DNA of 64,000 nucleotides from Bremia lactucae. Taxonomy: Eukaryota > Oomycota > Peronosporomycetes > Peronosporales > Peronosporaceae. Shown here piece by piece: positions 1-10,889 of this stretch. The notes under the pieces were generated by a model that did no database searches, was not told the origin of the DNA, and was given only the letters and a program-made list of their open reading frames with translations. The first letter of the stretch is position 1. Every line of letters begins with the position of its first letter. Made by a program: the position numbers and the translations under genes. The DNA is taken from NCBI RefSeq assembly GCF_004359215.1, contig NC_090620.1, forward strand, positions 2,722,799 to 2,786,798, read 5' to 3'.

Positions 1-2
1 TA

Positions 3-277
3 AAGATAGTAACGTGGTCCTTTCTATGTCACTTAGAAAGGAGTAGCTACCACGCGAAACGTGATGCGTATTTCTAGTATCATCTAACGTGTCCATGTTA
101 GATGATGGAATTTGGTCCTTGAACGGACTACAATGTGCCACCAGGTGTAACGGGGCACTACTGACTTGTACTGCTTCAGTACAAGTCCACTTCGCACTGC
201 CTCAGTGCGAGTGGTGCCTCACGTCACTTCACGTACACTAGTACGTGCAGACGGAGTTCTCATTAAAACACTTGCTT
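3..277. repeat. LTR/5'-leader fragment of a minus-strand gypsy element, copy 1
   Basis: This segment is repeated almost exactly at 1086-1360 (constant offset 1083), with only a few base differences. A TGTAACGGGGCAC motif at 146 marks one LTR terminus; the same motif opens LTR copies at 1229, 35877 and 48489. The LTR part is built from short palindromes: a TGTACT-cttc-AGTACA stem, a CGCACTG-cctc-CAGTGCG-like stem and a CACGTACACTAGTACGTG stem. Positions 3-145 match the leader between LTR and gag in the second copy. This is a relic, not a complete element. Confidence 0.75.
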
Positions 278-384
278 TTTGCGATCAATAATTCTTTTAT
301 CGAACATATAAATAGGGCCATGTAAGGAAGTTAATCTCCCCACATAGCCCTCCGACCTTCTGTGTGCGAAACTTAGAAAGTTCC

Positions 385-540
385 TTGGGCTAGCGGTGAA
401 CTTCCACAAGTACTCACGCAACTATGCCGAGATGACACTTCATCTCTCTCTCGTCTCTCGAAAAAAGACGAGAAATGGTCATTTGGGCCATTCCGTAAAC
501 TGCATCGCAGAGGCAACGCGTACCAATAGAATTATCACGA
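385..540 (+). pseudogene. Fragment of gypsy reverse transcriptase / RNase H connection
   Basis: The plus-strand reading frame contains FHKYSRNYAEMT, the typical sequence between the RT thumb and RNase H of Ty3/gypsy elements (similar to YYFHKYSEKYAKMA at about 42210-42250 in this window). Only about 50 codons remain. They are joined directly to an oppositely oriented gag fragment, so this is a rearrangement junction between two elements. Confidence 0.6.
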
Positions 541-1085
541 AGGATGCGAATGCATCTTACATTGTTGGGCATAAGCGTGAACATCACGCTTGCCTTGCTT
601 GAGTCTCAGTAGCCCTGATTGAGCTCTGAACTCAGCCCTTGAAGGTTCAAGCGTCTGTTTGTGCCGGGATTTAAAAGCCTCTAGCGACCTGAGGACATTA
701 GGTTCGCGCAAATTAAGGTCTAGTGCCCAAGTTTTGGCACGACCTGCCAAATTTGACTGAGGAAATGCGACTTGCGTTTGCTCGTCGACGATGTGGCGTG
801 CCTTTATGGCATCGTCCAACTCGACAAACCATCTTAAGAGAGAGTCCTTTATTTATGGCTTCCTGATGCTATGGAAGGTTCTTCAACTCCCTTATACTTA
901 GAGATGTCAATCTTTAAGATTTCGGGACGACGCGTGTGCGTCATCCCAGGTACAGGGGTCTGTGCCTGTTGTAACCTCAACAGTTCTGCTTGTTGAGAGC
1001 CTTGCTGCTTAATGATGTTTGTGGTTCATCAGCGCTATCCTGCAGATAGTGACGTCCCCCATTTTTTGCTTTTACTTACAACATG
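535..1085 (-). pseudogene. Gypsy gag fragment (retrotrans_gag), family D, copy 1
   Basis: The minus-strand frame at 819-535 encodes SNLAGRAKTWALDL and, further on, RAEFRAQSGLLRLKQGKRDV, the core of the retrotransposon Gag domain (usually LxGxAxxW...FR..L..LKQG..SV..Y). Upstream the frame breaks up through 820-1085 towards its own leader and LTR at 1086-1360. The same gag family is found, also on the minus strand and also next to a TGTAACGGGGCAC LTR, at 34790-35876 and 47789-48488. The zinc knuckle, protease and pol are absent. Confidence 0.7.
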
Positions 1086-1360
1086 AAGATAGTAACGTGG
1101 TCCTTTCTATGTCACTTAGAAAGGAGTAGCTACCACGCGAAACGTGATGCGTATTTCTAGTATCATCTAACGTGTCCATGTTAGATGATGGAATTTGGTC
1201 CTTGAACGGACTACAATGTGCCACCAGGTGTAACGGGGCACTACTGGCTTGTACTGCTTCAGTACAAGTCCACTTCGCACTGCCTCAGTGCGAGTGGTGC
1301 CTCACGTCACTTCACGTACACTAGTACGTGCAGAGGGAGTTCTCATTAAACCACTTGCTT
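1086..1360. repeat. LTR/leader fragment of family D, copy 2
   Basis: Near-identical to 3-277. The LTR end motif TGTAACGGGGCAC is at 1229; 1086-1228 is leader on the gag side. Read on the minus strand, the LTR ends ...GTGCCCCGTTACA followed by CC and TGGT, the layout expected for an LTR end plus primer-binding site. The AT-rich stretch 1361-1640 after it holds no coding signal; 1372-1405 reappears inverted near 10025-10060. Confidence 0.7.
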
Positions 1361-1647
1361 AGAAGAGGGTTAAACGAAAACTGTATTAATATAATTAAGT
1401 TCTTCTTTTTTATCGTTGCTTAAGAACAGCATCGAGATAAAATTCTTCCTCAGCGCGGAAAGCTTCCGCGCTGGGATCGAGGCCATGTAGCTTTGTCGCG
1501 ATGAATAAGGGATATTAATTGTGAGGAGAAGTCTCTCCAGATAAGCTACTCACTCGACGTTCAAGAAAATGCCACGGCTTCTTCTCAGGGGCAAGACAAG
1601 GCATTTTATTGTCTGCACTCCCCTGAGTGGTATCCACTGAAGTAGGG

Positions 1648-1908
1648 TTAAGAAACACAAGCACTTTTATTACGATGGCTTACGCCATCGTCATCACCAC
1701 GCGCAGGAATATGTCCGGGCGACGGCACAGTAGACGGTGATGGTAATGAGGAGTCATCCGCATCGTCGGAACCAAACATGCTATAGCGAACGCTATTAGC
1801 ACGACTACTCGATTGATCCCCCTCATTCGAAGACTCATAGTCAGTCGCCTGACGACGTTCAGCGACTGTTTCGCTCTCCTTGAGTCGGCCATCTTGTCCT
1901 ACTCGCAT
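1648..1908 (-). pseudogene. Antisense acidic Ser/Pro-rich ORF next to an LTR of family C
   Basis: An 86-codon minus-strand frame rich in Ser, Asp and Glu (for example SDDADDSSLPSPST) lies just upstream, in plus-strand terms, of a purine-rich tract GGGAGGAGTGA and an LTR start TGTAATAGAC at 1931. Its composition and position match the antisense frames of families A (3654-3881, 46800-46990) and B (56560-57690). I see no known domain. Whether it is a true homologue of those frames or only shares acidic composition needs an alignment. Confidence 0.4.
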
Positions 1909-1930
1909 TCATTGTTCAAGGGAGGAGTGA

Positions 1931-1976
1931 TGTAATAGACTGTATCGTTACATGAAATTAACACTTAAAAGTTGTT
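1931..1976 (+). repeat. Truncated start of a family C LTR
   Basis: The sequence after the purine tract (TGTAATAGACTGTATCGTTA onwards, with CTTAAAAG) matches the segment starting TGTAACGGGGTGTATCG at 9738. It is cut after about 46 bp by a family A LTR, so that LTR inserted into or recombined with it. Confidence 0.5.
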
Positions 1977-2481
1977 CGCTCTACTTAGACACACACCCTA
2001 GCACAGAGAGGAAGCGGTTTAACCTGCTTCTCTTACGTGCAGTGAGGTAGTTGTGGTGGGCGCGCAAGCGACCTCACCCAACACACTAAGTACTCTGGTT
2101 AAGTGTCGTCACGGGAGCGGTAATCCGTCTCCTCGTGCGCACTTACCAAGTAGGAAGTAGTTTTCAGACTGATTTATATTTAATGGAATTAAATACAAAA
2201 ACCTATTTTTACCAACTAAAATGTTATCTCTATAGATTGAATTTAAAATGTATTGCGAGCGTATCTTTCTAGATACCTCGCGTAACGGATGACGCTGGGC
2301 GTCATCGCTCCTACTGTTAATGAACCCATGTGCATCACAAACACAAGGGTTGGTCACAAATGTGAACCACACCCGAGTGCTGGGTCTAATTACTATTATT
2401 TAGTAATTGACCATCCCCTTAAGTACACCAAGTGTACTTAACGGGGACTGTGTAACATTAGGGCATATTTAGCCCGTTACA
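1977..2481 (-). repeat. LTR of gypsy family A, minus orientation
   Basis: Homologous over most of its length to 6431-6986 (same orientation), to 37170-37527 (same orientation, truncated) and, inverted, to 47267-47788. Shared landmarks are a GAAGCGGTTTAACCTGCTT block, GTGAGGTAGTTG, CGTGCGCACTTACCAAGTAGG, and a CCCGTTACA terminus at 2481. The other terminus is eroded. Confidence 0.75.
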
Positions 2482-4228
2482 AACATATTTCTCGATACTA
2501 TAACTAAATGAGTTTAAAGTAAACCGATGGTAACGCCGACTGTGAGTCAAGAGTCGTTTTGGTGAGGGGAACGAAGAAGGCAAAAAACGTTCAGCCGATC
2601 GACTCTTTCCACCACGAAGAGGGCACGGAGAGCGAGGGACATCACGCGAGTAAAGCGGATCCCTCAGCATTATCCTCTCAAAGAGGTCCAAGCGAGTCTT
2701 CAGGCGGTCATAACCATAATTGACGAGCCTTCGCTCGGACATCAACAAGATCCGAGGTCATTCGCGAGACGTGACCCTCGAGATCCGCAATACGTCGTTC
2801 AGCAGCGCTTAACACGTGTGACTGAATGGACGAAAATAAGGCAGCCGCGATTATTTGGGCGATATCGCCATTTCAATCGAACGCCGCCTGCACTAATGGA
2901 TGCGGGTGGGAATTAACGCTTCCATGTTGGAAGGTTGCTAGCCCACCGCTCCGTGAGGCAAAGGTATCAGATCCTCATCCAATAAAAAGATTATCTGAAG
3001 AGTTTTGACTCTTGAGAACCGATCGATACCCCACGTATTTATGTGGCCGGCTTGGCGGCTGCCTATGAATAGAAGCACCAGCTGAGGCCTCTTCGCTAGT
3101 CTCAATGGACTAGCAGAAGTAGCGTTGTGAGACTAAACAGGGGGTACAGTACCGCCCATATTCTCTTTCACACGCAAGCGTGCGAAATTAATTCGCTGCG
3201 ACCGCTGTATGATAGCATCGGAATGTGGATGAATGCGGCGCAGGAATTCCGCCTCGTATTAGTCGGGCGTTTCATTTGAACGCAACACGACCGGGATCGG
3301 GAAAATACGCCCAAGCGATTTTCCCTGAGCCCTTCATTTCTTAAAGACGCCATAATAATTATGTGCGTCTTCAAGAGCGCGCTCTAGGAGCGACGCTCTT
3401 GGTGGGGCATCAGAGATATGCCACCCGTCACATAGCCATGTTCCAAACGACTGGCTTGTGACACCGGCTGAGCGCGTTGACGTGTCGTCGGCGGAGCGTT
3501 AGGGTCCGAATTCTCTATTTCAGCCAACCATTATGGATTATGGTCTGAGCATAAGGCGTTGTGGTTATACCCAACGGAGAAGCGGCTGCGCCTTAATGAA
3601 CAGCGCTCTCATTACCTGTCGCTGAGCTATCCAGCGTAGACAACGAGATAGCATTATAAACTTTGCTGTCTCCATGTTGTGAGCCATGAGAGAAGTTTGG
3701 ATGGGCGATAATGCGCATCATCCTTCCTCATGAGCTCGTTGTCCGCATCACTACTATGAGGTGACGGCAACGGTGTCGACTCATTATAGTCGACAATGAT
3801 CGACTGATCAACATCCTCACTGTTAAAGTGGGATAGATCCTTTAGCCCCGTTAACGCGACAGCAGCAGTAGCTGTCGGCATTTCGACTAAGGCATTGGAC
3901 GCGGCCGGCGAATTGACGCGGCCGGCGAGTTAACTCGGCGCGTGCGCTTAGTGCGAGGTTGAGTGGGAGGCTTCGCAGACGACGCACCAACGTGGCCCAT
4001 TTTAGGGGGCATCTTTGGCACCGTGTATGGAAACACAGGTCCCTAGAGTGATTGAGTGAACGCGCGTAAAGCTACTCGCAGTTTCTCGCTTTTTTTGACG
4101 AATTTTACATGTAAATTAGTTCTTTAAGGGGGAGATCTAAAACGTATTATAGCATACGCTTCGGTAGCTCGTTGATTAATAAAAATTCATTTAACAATAA
4201 GAAAAGTTCATCACTATTTTTAGCATTA
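2482..4228 (-). mobile_element. Decayed 3' block of a family A gypsy element carrying an antisense frame
   Basis: From about 3170 on, this matches 46260-47266, which sits directly before a family A 3' LTR. On the minus strand two pieces keep recognisable protein-level similarity between the copies: one around 3168-3374 (shared FxRSRSxCVxMKxPTNT) and one at 3654-3881 (shared SED, YNES, PLP and SD positions). Minus-strand 2740-2820 reads as a short heptad-rich helix (AERRIADLEGHVSRM). A purine tract TTTAAGGGGGAGA at about 4124 corresponds to the polypurine tract at 47255-47266. No pol sequence is present. Confidence 0.55.
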
Positions 4229-4333
4229 TGCAATGGGCTAAAGTTGCCCTAATGTTACACAGTCCCCGTTAAGTACACTTGGTGTACTTCAGAGAATAGT
4301 CAATTACTTAATTAAAGTAATTAGACAGGAACA
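4229..4333 (+). repeat. Truncated start of a family A LTR
   Basis: The sequence (TGCAATGGGCTAAAGTTGCC onward, then TAAGTACACTTGGTGTACTT and a TTACTTAATTAAAGTAATTAGA palindrome) matches the first 100 bp of the LTR at 47267. It is the inverse of 2395-2481. About 100 bp of unrelated AT-rich DNA separates it from the polypurine tract. Confidence 0.6.
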
Positions 4334-4379
4334 TATCCTACGACATATCCCGACGATTAGTATCTCCTCGGTAGATTTA

Positions 4380-6392
4380 CTATCTCCTCGGCAAATTACA
4401 AGACGTGCTAGAGCACCTCGACTGAAGATACATTCGCCATTTTGTCTTCGGAGGCCCGTCTTCTTTGACCGAGTCTGATTCAAAAATCACTCGTTTTGAC
4501 GTGCCTTTGATCGTCCATTTTTGTCGGACATTCGTTTTCCGAGTCACCACGACCTTTGACTGGGAAAAGGGTGCCATTGCTTTTTCGGCTAGCGCACCAG
4601 TTCCAACCGCACCAAACGCTAGGTTCTGTGCCGGTGCTTGCGACGCTTGACTTCCTGTCAGCTCGCTTTCTACTACCACAGACTCTAAGCTCTGTGCAGG
4701 ACCATTGAACGCATGACCACTTGTCATCATTTTTTTACTACATCAGTCTCTTCGAGCTGGGTATGACATCCCGTCAACGCACCCTCAAGTGTGGTTGACA
4801 CGACATCAGTTGCATAGACCTCTCGCAAAGGCACATCCTTGCCGGTGTCCTGCGTAGAGTTAGCAACTGTGCATGTACGCAAGCCTATCCCTGATTGGGT
4901 GTCTAGCCAACCATAGCATGCCTAGCATGAGGTTATACGGTATGTTGATACCTAGCACCGTGATGTTTTTTCTTCAGGACAAGTCACTAGATCCGAAAGC
5001 GAGTTCAACTTTACTCCCTCAAACTTTACGAGCGCGTCGTTCGCTAAACAAACGGTCGCCATTCCTCGCTTGCTATCCTGGCAAGCGAATCAAACATCGC
5101 CGGTCGCTGTTTAAGAGCCGCGAGTTTCACTAAATTCTGTGATGCACCCGAATCCACGAGAAGGGTTATCACATGGTCATAGCCTCGTACTCGAGCGATA
5201 TAGACCACCATGGTTGTGATCCGAAATTTCGAGACCTCAGGTATTATGCTACCCATATGTTCGACAACTCTGAACTTAGGGGTAGCTTTAGAGTCCGCGT
5301 CAGTAGGCACCCCGCCCTACTGCGTTCCTGAATTTTTGAACCCTCTGTGGTCGATGCAGAACTAACGCGTCTTGCACGCTGATTTTTGCTATCACCCTTC
5401 GGATAGTAATTCTCCTTGCTGCGTTTCAGCACCAGTAGGGACTCTGGCATAGTAGCGAGCCATCATATGGCTGCGTTTGCCGCACTTGCAGCAGACTACA
5501 TCTGCATCGCCCAAATCCATTAAAGAGACATCCGACCTCACGACAGACGGCTTATACGAAGCAGTCGCCGTGGCACTGTTGAAAGATTGCTCCTCAACTA
5601 AGGCAATTTGGATTGCCTGTTTCATCGTCGAGCGCACCATTCTACAAAGGGCCTTTCGCATCGGGCTGCAACGCGATGGGCCGTGCCACACCTTAATGTG
5701 TCCCGGTATTGGATCTACAGTAATGGATGCCGACAGCGACCGCATCTTCTCCGCATCTTCTTGCAGCAATTCGCCTGTCGCGCTTCAACAAAGCGCGCCT
5801 GAAGCAACACTTCGTTTTTGGCGGCTGATACGTGGCGCAAATCTTTGTCTTAAAGATCACCCATGGAGGCAACGCCTTACCGTCCGCCAAAGCGCCGAGT
5901 AAGATCACTGTTAGGCCTTACCGCGCAAATGCGAGATGGCGTCCGACGCCATCCGGGTGTCGTCCTCGATGAGCTGCGCCACACCGCATTGTTCCACGGC
6001 TAAGAGCCAGTGTACAAGCGTGTGCGCTGCAGTTCTGTCGAACTAAGGCGGGTCCACCCGATAGAACCTCGGCTGTTGTGGCCGGGCGGAAAGTATCTCA
6101 ACACTCCTGTTGAGAGCATCGCTCCGAACTGCTCACACCTAAGCTCATCCTGAGTCTTGGTGCCGGACTCCGCCGCAGCTTGGCTTTATGCCTCGGACGC
6201 GGCCCTTTGCTGTTCGAGCACAAATGCCTCAAACTGCCCCAACTGAGGAGTATGTTGCTTAGGAGGACTACCCAGAGACGGACCAGGGCCAAGTTCCTGC
6301 GCCAAGTGCTCTGCCACCTCTTGATAATGTTCGGAGAGGGGTGGGAAATGAGCCCAATCGATATTATGGGTCATCCTCCGTGACACGCTCAA
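4380..6392 (-). pseudogene. Gypsy gag-protease relic (family A), minus strand
   Basis: Read from right to left on the minus strand the order is: a gag N-terminus around 6392-6186 (HYQEVAEHLAQEL), a damaged gag core, the end of gag with a zinc-knuckle-like CCKCGKRSHMMARYYA around 5500-5460, then an aspartic protease at 5310-5044 with ARVRGYDHVITLLVDSGASQ (active-site DSGA). A linker frame follows at 4730-4380. The parts lie in different frames with stops, so it is non-functional. RT and everything downstream are missing. Its 5' LTR and primer site are at 6417-6986. Confidence 0.75.
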
Positions 6393-6416
6393 AGAGACGG
6401 GTCGTGGGAAGGACTA

Positions 6417-6986
6417 CAAATGCTACCAAGTGTAGGCGGGCCACTATCTACTTATGCGCACTCTCTCAAGCACAGTGGGGAAGAGGTTGTCGTCTTCTTC
6501 TACGTGCAGCGAGGTAGTTGGAGGGCGTCTAAGTGACGTTACCCAACAAACTAAGTACCTTTGGATAAGTGTCGTCAAGGAAGCGTTAATCCGGCTTCAC
6601 GTGCACACTTATTATTATTGGTTCGTTGAACCAAGTGGCAACTAGTGCCCGAGAGTATATAACTTAGAAAGGGTTCTATCTGGTAGTTTTGAGACTAATC
6701 TGTATTCAATCGAGTTAATATAAACCTTTTAACCAATCAATAATTACCATGTCTATAGATATGCACCCTTGCTTGCGAGCGTATTGCTCTCAATACCTCG
6801 AATTACGGATGACTCTAGCCATCAACCCTTTGAATGTGAATACACCTACGTTCGTCACATTCACAGAAGCGGATTACTTTGGCCACCACAGGTCTAAGTT
6901 CTTCACATGAAAATTCACCATCACATTAAGTATACTTCGCGTTTTTCATGGGTTTGTGTAACATGGGGCAACTTTACCCCATTACA
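6417..6986 (-). repeat. Family A 5' LTR with adjacent primer-binding site
   Basis: On the minus strand the LTR begins TGTAATGGGG at 6986 and ends CGCCTACA at 6431. It is followed after two bases by TGGTAGCATTTG, a candidate tRNA primer-binding site (about 6417-6430), and then by the gag relic. LTR length is about 556 bp, against 522 bp for the copy at 47267-47788. Landmarks shared with the other copies are GTGCAGCGAGGTAGTTG and CGTGCACACTTA. Confidence 0.7.
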
Positions 6987-9084
6987 GCAAATGTAACCTT
7001 CACGCTTATGCCCAGCACACACGATACCTTGTGAGTTGTATCGTGAGTCATCCAATCGATGAGCAAGCACAGATTACTTTGTTCATCAAGGGTCTCGCTC
7101 TTGCGATGGTCCCTTCAAGACCAGCCAAATGTAGTGTCAGTAAAAATGCTTTATTAAATTACTGCAAAGATTAGCTCTGGAAGTAAACCGGTGGCAATTT
7201 TTATCACTATGAACATAGCCTATGCTTTAGCCTCCTCACGTGCGTTGTATCTAAGGGCTACAAGGCATTGCTTGTAGTGATTTCAAATTCCCAAGAAGCA
7301 TTTTCGACGGCAGCTTTAACTGCTACGTCGCTCTATGTGAACGGTCTATGATGCGTTTCTAAAGCACAATCACTACGTCGTTCTGGGACAGGCCGAGGAG
7401 ACGTTGCCACTCGGCTTGCTGGTCTCAGCCCTGTCACTGCTCGAAAACAGGTTAGCGGGTTTCTCGCAACGCGGTACGACATGTGTGCGACGCAATGGCT
7501 CATAGCCAATCGATACAAAAGAATACGCGGATCCTAAAGGCAGAAGCTGACAGAATTTTATTGGATCCGTGACCGAGTCTTACTACCTGCTAATAATTAA
7601 ACTACAAAGGAAATGGCTGTGGTCTTTCAGACCAAATTGCGTCCGCTCTTCATTGAACCTCTTACGGTTGTAGCCAAGAAGGGCCTAGCTCACACGCTAA
7701 ACCAACCGCAAGTTGCGTTTACACCCAGTGTTCTATATTGGCTTGCTTAACTGTATCAAGATCCTTCATATGTGGATGTAAAGGCGCTTGCGCCGAGACA
7801 GACGGCTGTACCGCAGATTGCTGCACCCGCAAGGTTTTGGATCTGCTCTCTGTTCGGCAAGATTCTCATGGAGAAGTTGCACCTAATACTTTTAAGCAAC
7901 GAATACTTTCACCAATAGTTTGACCACTCCTGCGTTGCTTCGGCAGGCAAGCGAACCTTCAGTTCCATGTTGAGGACTTTAAAGCAACGTTGTCGCAAAA
8001 GCTAACACCAGCATCTGGTGTAGTGGCTTTAGAATTTCTCTTCAAAAAGCTCTTGGGATTACGAGGTACCCCTTCGGCAAGATTTCCCAAACGCCGTTGA
8101 CGTTTTCGAGCGCCGTGCTCTGGCCAACTTGCGTCAATCGACTGGAAAAGGATGGGTTTTCAGCCTCAACGCGGCTTGGATCTACGGTTGCATAAGCAAC
8201 CGACGCACTAAAGTGCTGGCTAGGTCTGATATAGTATTGTGGCCGATACGCCGCCTTTGATTAGCCTTTGGTCTTCAGATTTGTGAAATCAAAGATCAAG
8301 TTTCGTTCGAGACGAACGTCTGCCGCGTCGGCAATTTCTCTATATGACCAGCTATTTCAAAGACGACGTGCCCGATGGACCATCGAATGAACGGAAGCTC
8401 GTTGGCCGATTTATTCGGTTATAAAACGATTGGAACTTGCCTCGTTGAGGGTACAGATGCCCCACGTGTTTGATTACGCAGACGAGTCAAATATTGTCGT
8501 GGCGTCATATTCTGTGGAGTGGGGTAACTCAGTGGAGATCGTCGCGTTTAGCGATCTCATCTGGCGACTTAAGTTGCCAAAGATTGGCCCGCGACCTTTT
8601 GGAGGCGTCCTTTCACACCAATGGCGTATATTATACACACGATATGCTTTCGCTCTTGCAATGGCCTTTACTCGGCGACGAGCTTACTGTCTGTTAAAAA
8701 GTGCTTGCTCTTACTCAAAGCGGTTTATGTTGGGCTCTAGACCTAGTGTCATGCGTAATGCAGCAAAGCATTCACAACGCCGCGTTCTGGGGGCGAATTC
8801 GGGCCCGATTAGGATCGTCTTTGCGCTTATGCGTATCGGGTGGGTATTTTTCTTTCTTTACCTCAGATGGAGTGTGGCTACCGTAGTCCAAAGATTCCTT
8901 CCCTTCTAGAAAGCAAATGAGAGCAGTTGTCTTGGAAGCAACTGAGAGTCGGTGTCTTATGTAGAGGTGTCATATGGCAAAGGTATCCGAAACCAGAGTT
9001 GAGGTTAGATATTTTGATCCCAAATCTCAAACTGGAAATGAAGACGAATGCCGACACACGATGTCAACAGTCGATGAGGGAAGG
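6987..9084 (+). pseudogene. 3' part of a family B gypsy element (integrase end, chromodomain region, antisense block)
   Basis: This region aligns piecewise with 56010-57763 of the better-preserved element. 7340-7560 matches the post-integrase region, 7700-7750 contains the VYTPSV-type chromodomain start, and 8040-8250 and 8380-8500 match the antisense block. All frames are interrupted. A 159-codon plus-strand frame at 8430-8909 has no recognisable domain and lies opposite the decayed antisense frame, so I do not count it as a gene. The left end is cut by the family A LTR. Confidence 0.6.
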
Positions 9085-9556
9085 TGTAACGGGGTACGCT
9101 GCGGATGTTAAGACCTGCTATACCCTTCAAGGGCAAAATATCTGTATCATTTATAAAAGGTTATAGCATTAACATCCTATTTATCTATGGGTTCTGAAAC
9201 TTGGCGGCAACTACATAGATATCTGGTGGCCAAAATTAATGTATACGTAATTAGGGTAAGGCTTATATTTACATTTCAAAAACATCAGTAAAGTGCTTGA
9301 TCCGAAACGTGTCGTGCATTCCTAAGGCTTGCGCTGCGAACCGTAAGAGTTGAAAGCTTTTTAAGGAATACCCTCTTGGGCACTAGTTGCCTTTATCTCC
9401 GAACTACTGAGTTCCTTGAACTAGGACTCATTAAGATCTATGAAATTGTACGACTCTTTGACTCTTTCAATCGATACTTAACTTTTTCATGGGAGTAACT
9501 GACTCTAAGTCAATAATTCTTCCTTTGAACTGAAGTGGCGAGGTAGCTCCGCATCC
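9085..9556 (+). repeat. Family B 3' LTR
   Basis: Begins TGTAACGGGGTACG directly after a purine tract (GATGAGGGAAGG). It shares with the LTR at 52063-52516 the landmarks TTCTAAGGC.TTGCGC, GGGCACTAGTTGCC, TCCTTGAACTAGG and, at its end, GCGAGGTAGCTCCGC. The exact 3' boundary is estimated. The next about 180 bp (9557-9737) show no coding signal. Confidence 0.65.
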
Positions 9557-9737
9557 CCTCCCCAGGACCTTTCGGCTAAGATAGAGCCAGATCTGGTCCG
9601 ATAAAGTTCGACAGGTCAAAAGTCTACCAGTGCATGAAATATCTGGATGAAACCTCAATAATAAAAGCGTTGGGACTGCCGATCGATAATGCTGCATTTA
9701 TAATTCCAATAGCAGCAAGGGTGAACCTATGCGGAGT

Positions 9738-10230
9738 TTGTAACGGGGTGTATCGTTAAATGAAATTAAAACTTAAAAGGTTGTTAATAAATATATTATC
9801 TAAAAGGTAGATAATATTTAGAGGATATTACTTTAAATAGTAATATTCAGAAATCTTATCCATAAATAGGTATAGATCATTATATCGATTTATCCCGCAG
9901 ACTAATCAACTGTAGATGTAAACAAAAGAGATAGACAGATAAGATAAGATAAGATTAGATTTCAATTGCATGTTTAGTATTATTTATGATTAAGTTAAAG
10001 TTAAAAGATAGAAAGAAGAGATACTTAATTATATTAATACAGTTTTCATTTAACCGTCTCTAACCTAGTTGCCTTAAAGAGAAGTCTTCCTCTGCACGTT
10101 CTAGTGTACGTGAAATAACGTAAGGCACCACTCGCAACTGAAGCAGTGCGAAGTAGACTTGTACTGAAGCAGTACAAGTTGTAGTGCCCCATTACAGAGC
10201 TGCTGTCCGTTTCGGTGGCAAGTAGTGCGC
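9738..10230. repeat. Family C LTR start joined to inverted family D LTR, rich in hairpins
   Basis: Starts TGTAACGGGGTGTATCG, matching 1931-1976. Two AT-rich palindromes follow (ATATTATCT...AGATAATAT at about 9793-9817; GAATATTAC..GTAATATTC-like at about 9833-9858) and a short GATAA repeat at 9941-9962. From about 10025 to 10230 the sequence is the reverse complement of 1229-1405, including the TGTACTGAAGCAGTACA hairpin. Confidence 0.6.
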
Positions 10231-10889
10231 GAGAGGCGACCTCTGCAATTTAATCCACGCGCTTGCACTAGGCGCTAGACAGAGATTCTCGTTGATCCAG
10301 CAAGCGTTGGGCAATCCCACAAGCGAGATCTCTAGTCGCAGCTGCGACCGAGATTTCTATCACACAGAAGACCGCCTCTCGAACTTCGAGCTTTGCATAG
10401 CCGGACCTAGCGAGCTTACACTTGACGGCGTCAGAGGAAAGAGCAAAGACAGGTGTGCTGAAGGACTACACCAAGTCGGTTAGGTTTCTAAACGACATGA
10501 GCGCGTGGAGTAGTTTAAGCTGTCAGATATTGGCAACGTTTTCTGCTACGATAAGATCAACGGGATGAACTCTCGAATTTTTAAGTAAGTACAGCGATTC
10601 TATATTTAATTTAAGCTTTATTTTGGACTTGAAAATTCGCTGCGAGAATTCTATTACTTCAAAGTATTCAGACACTGAGTTAAAATGAAATATCTGAGCA
10701 GTTCAGCCAGAAATCTCGGAACGATATGGGAGTTAGCCCAAAAACCAAATTAATTATCGTGCTGCTTTCCCTCAAACAATATTGTAGCTGTTTTCTGCAC
10801 ACCCGAAAGGTGCTTTTAAAAGCCTATCCCATGTTTAGTATCGACGATTAAAGTATTAAAAAGTCATAGTCTTGCTTCGAGAATTTGAA
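10231..10889. other. Non-coding spacer, no recognisable content
   Basis: No ORF, RNA gene or repeat family that I recognise. A 63-codon plus-strand frame at 10292-10483 has no visible domain. Confidence 0.5.

Noticed and set aside
5477..5902. 141-codon plus-strand ORF
   Set aside because: Shadow of the minus-strand gag relic, which has a zinc-knuckle-like motif in the same place.
8430..8909. 159-codon plus-strand ORF
   Set aside because: No domain, no start context, and it lies opposite a region homologous to the decayed antisense block of family B; most likely chance.
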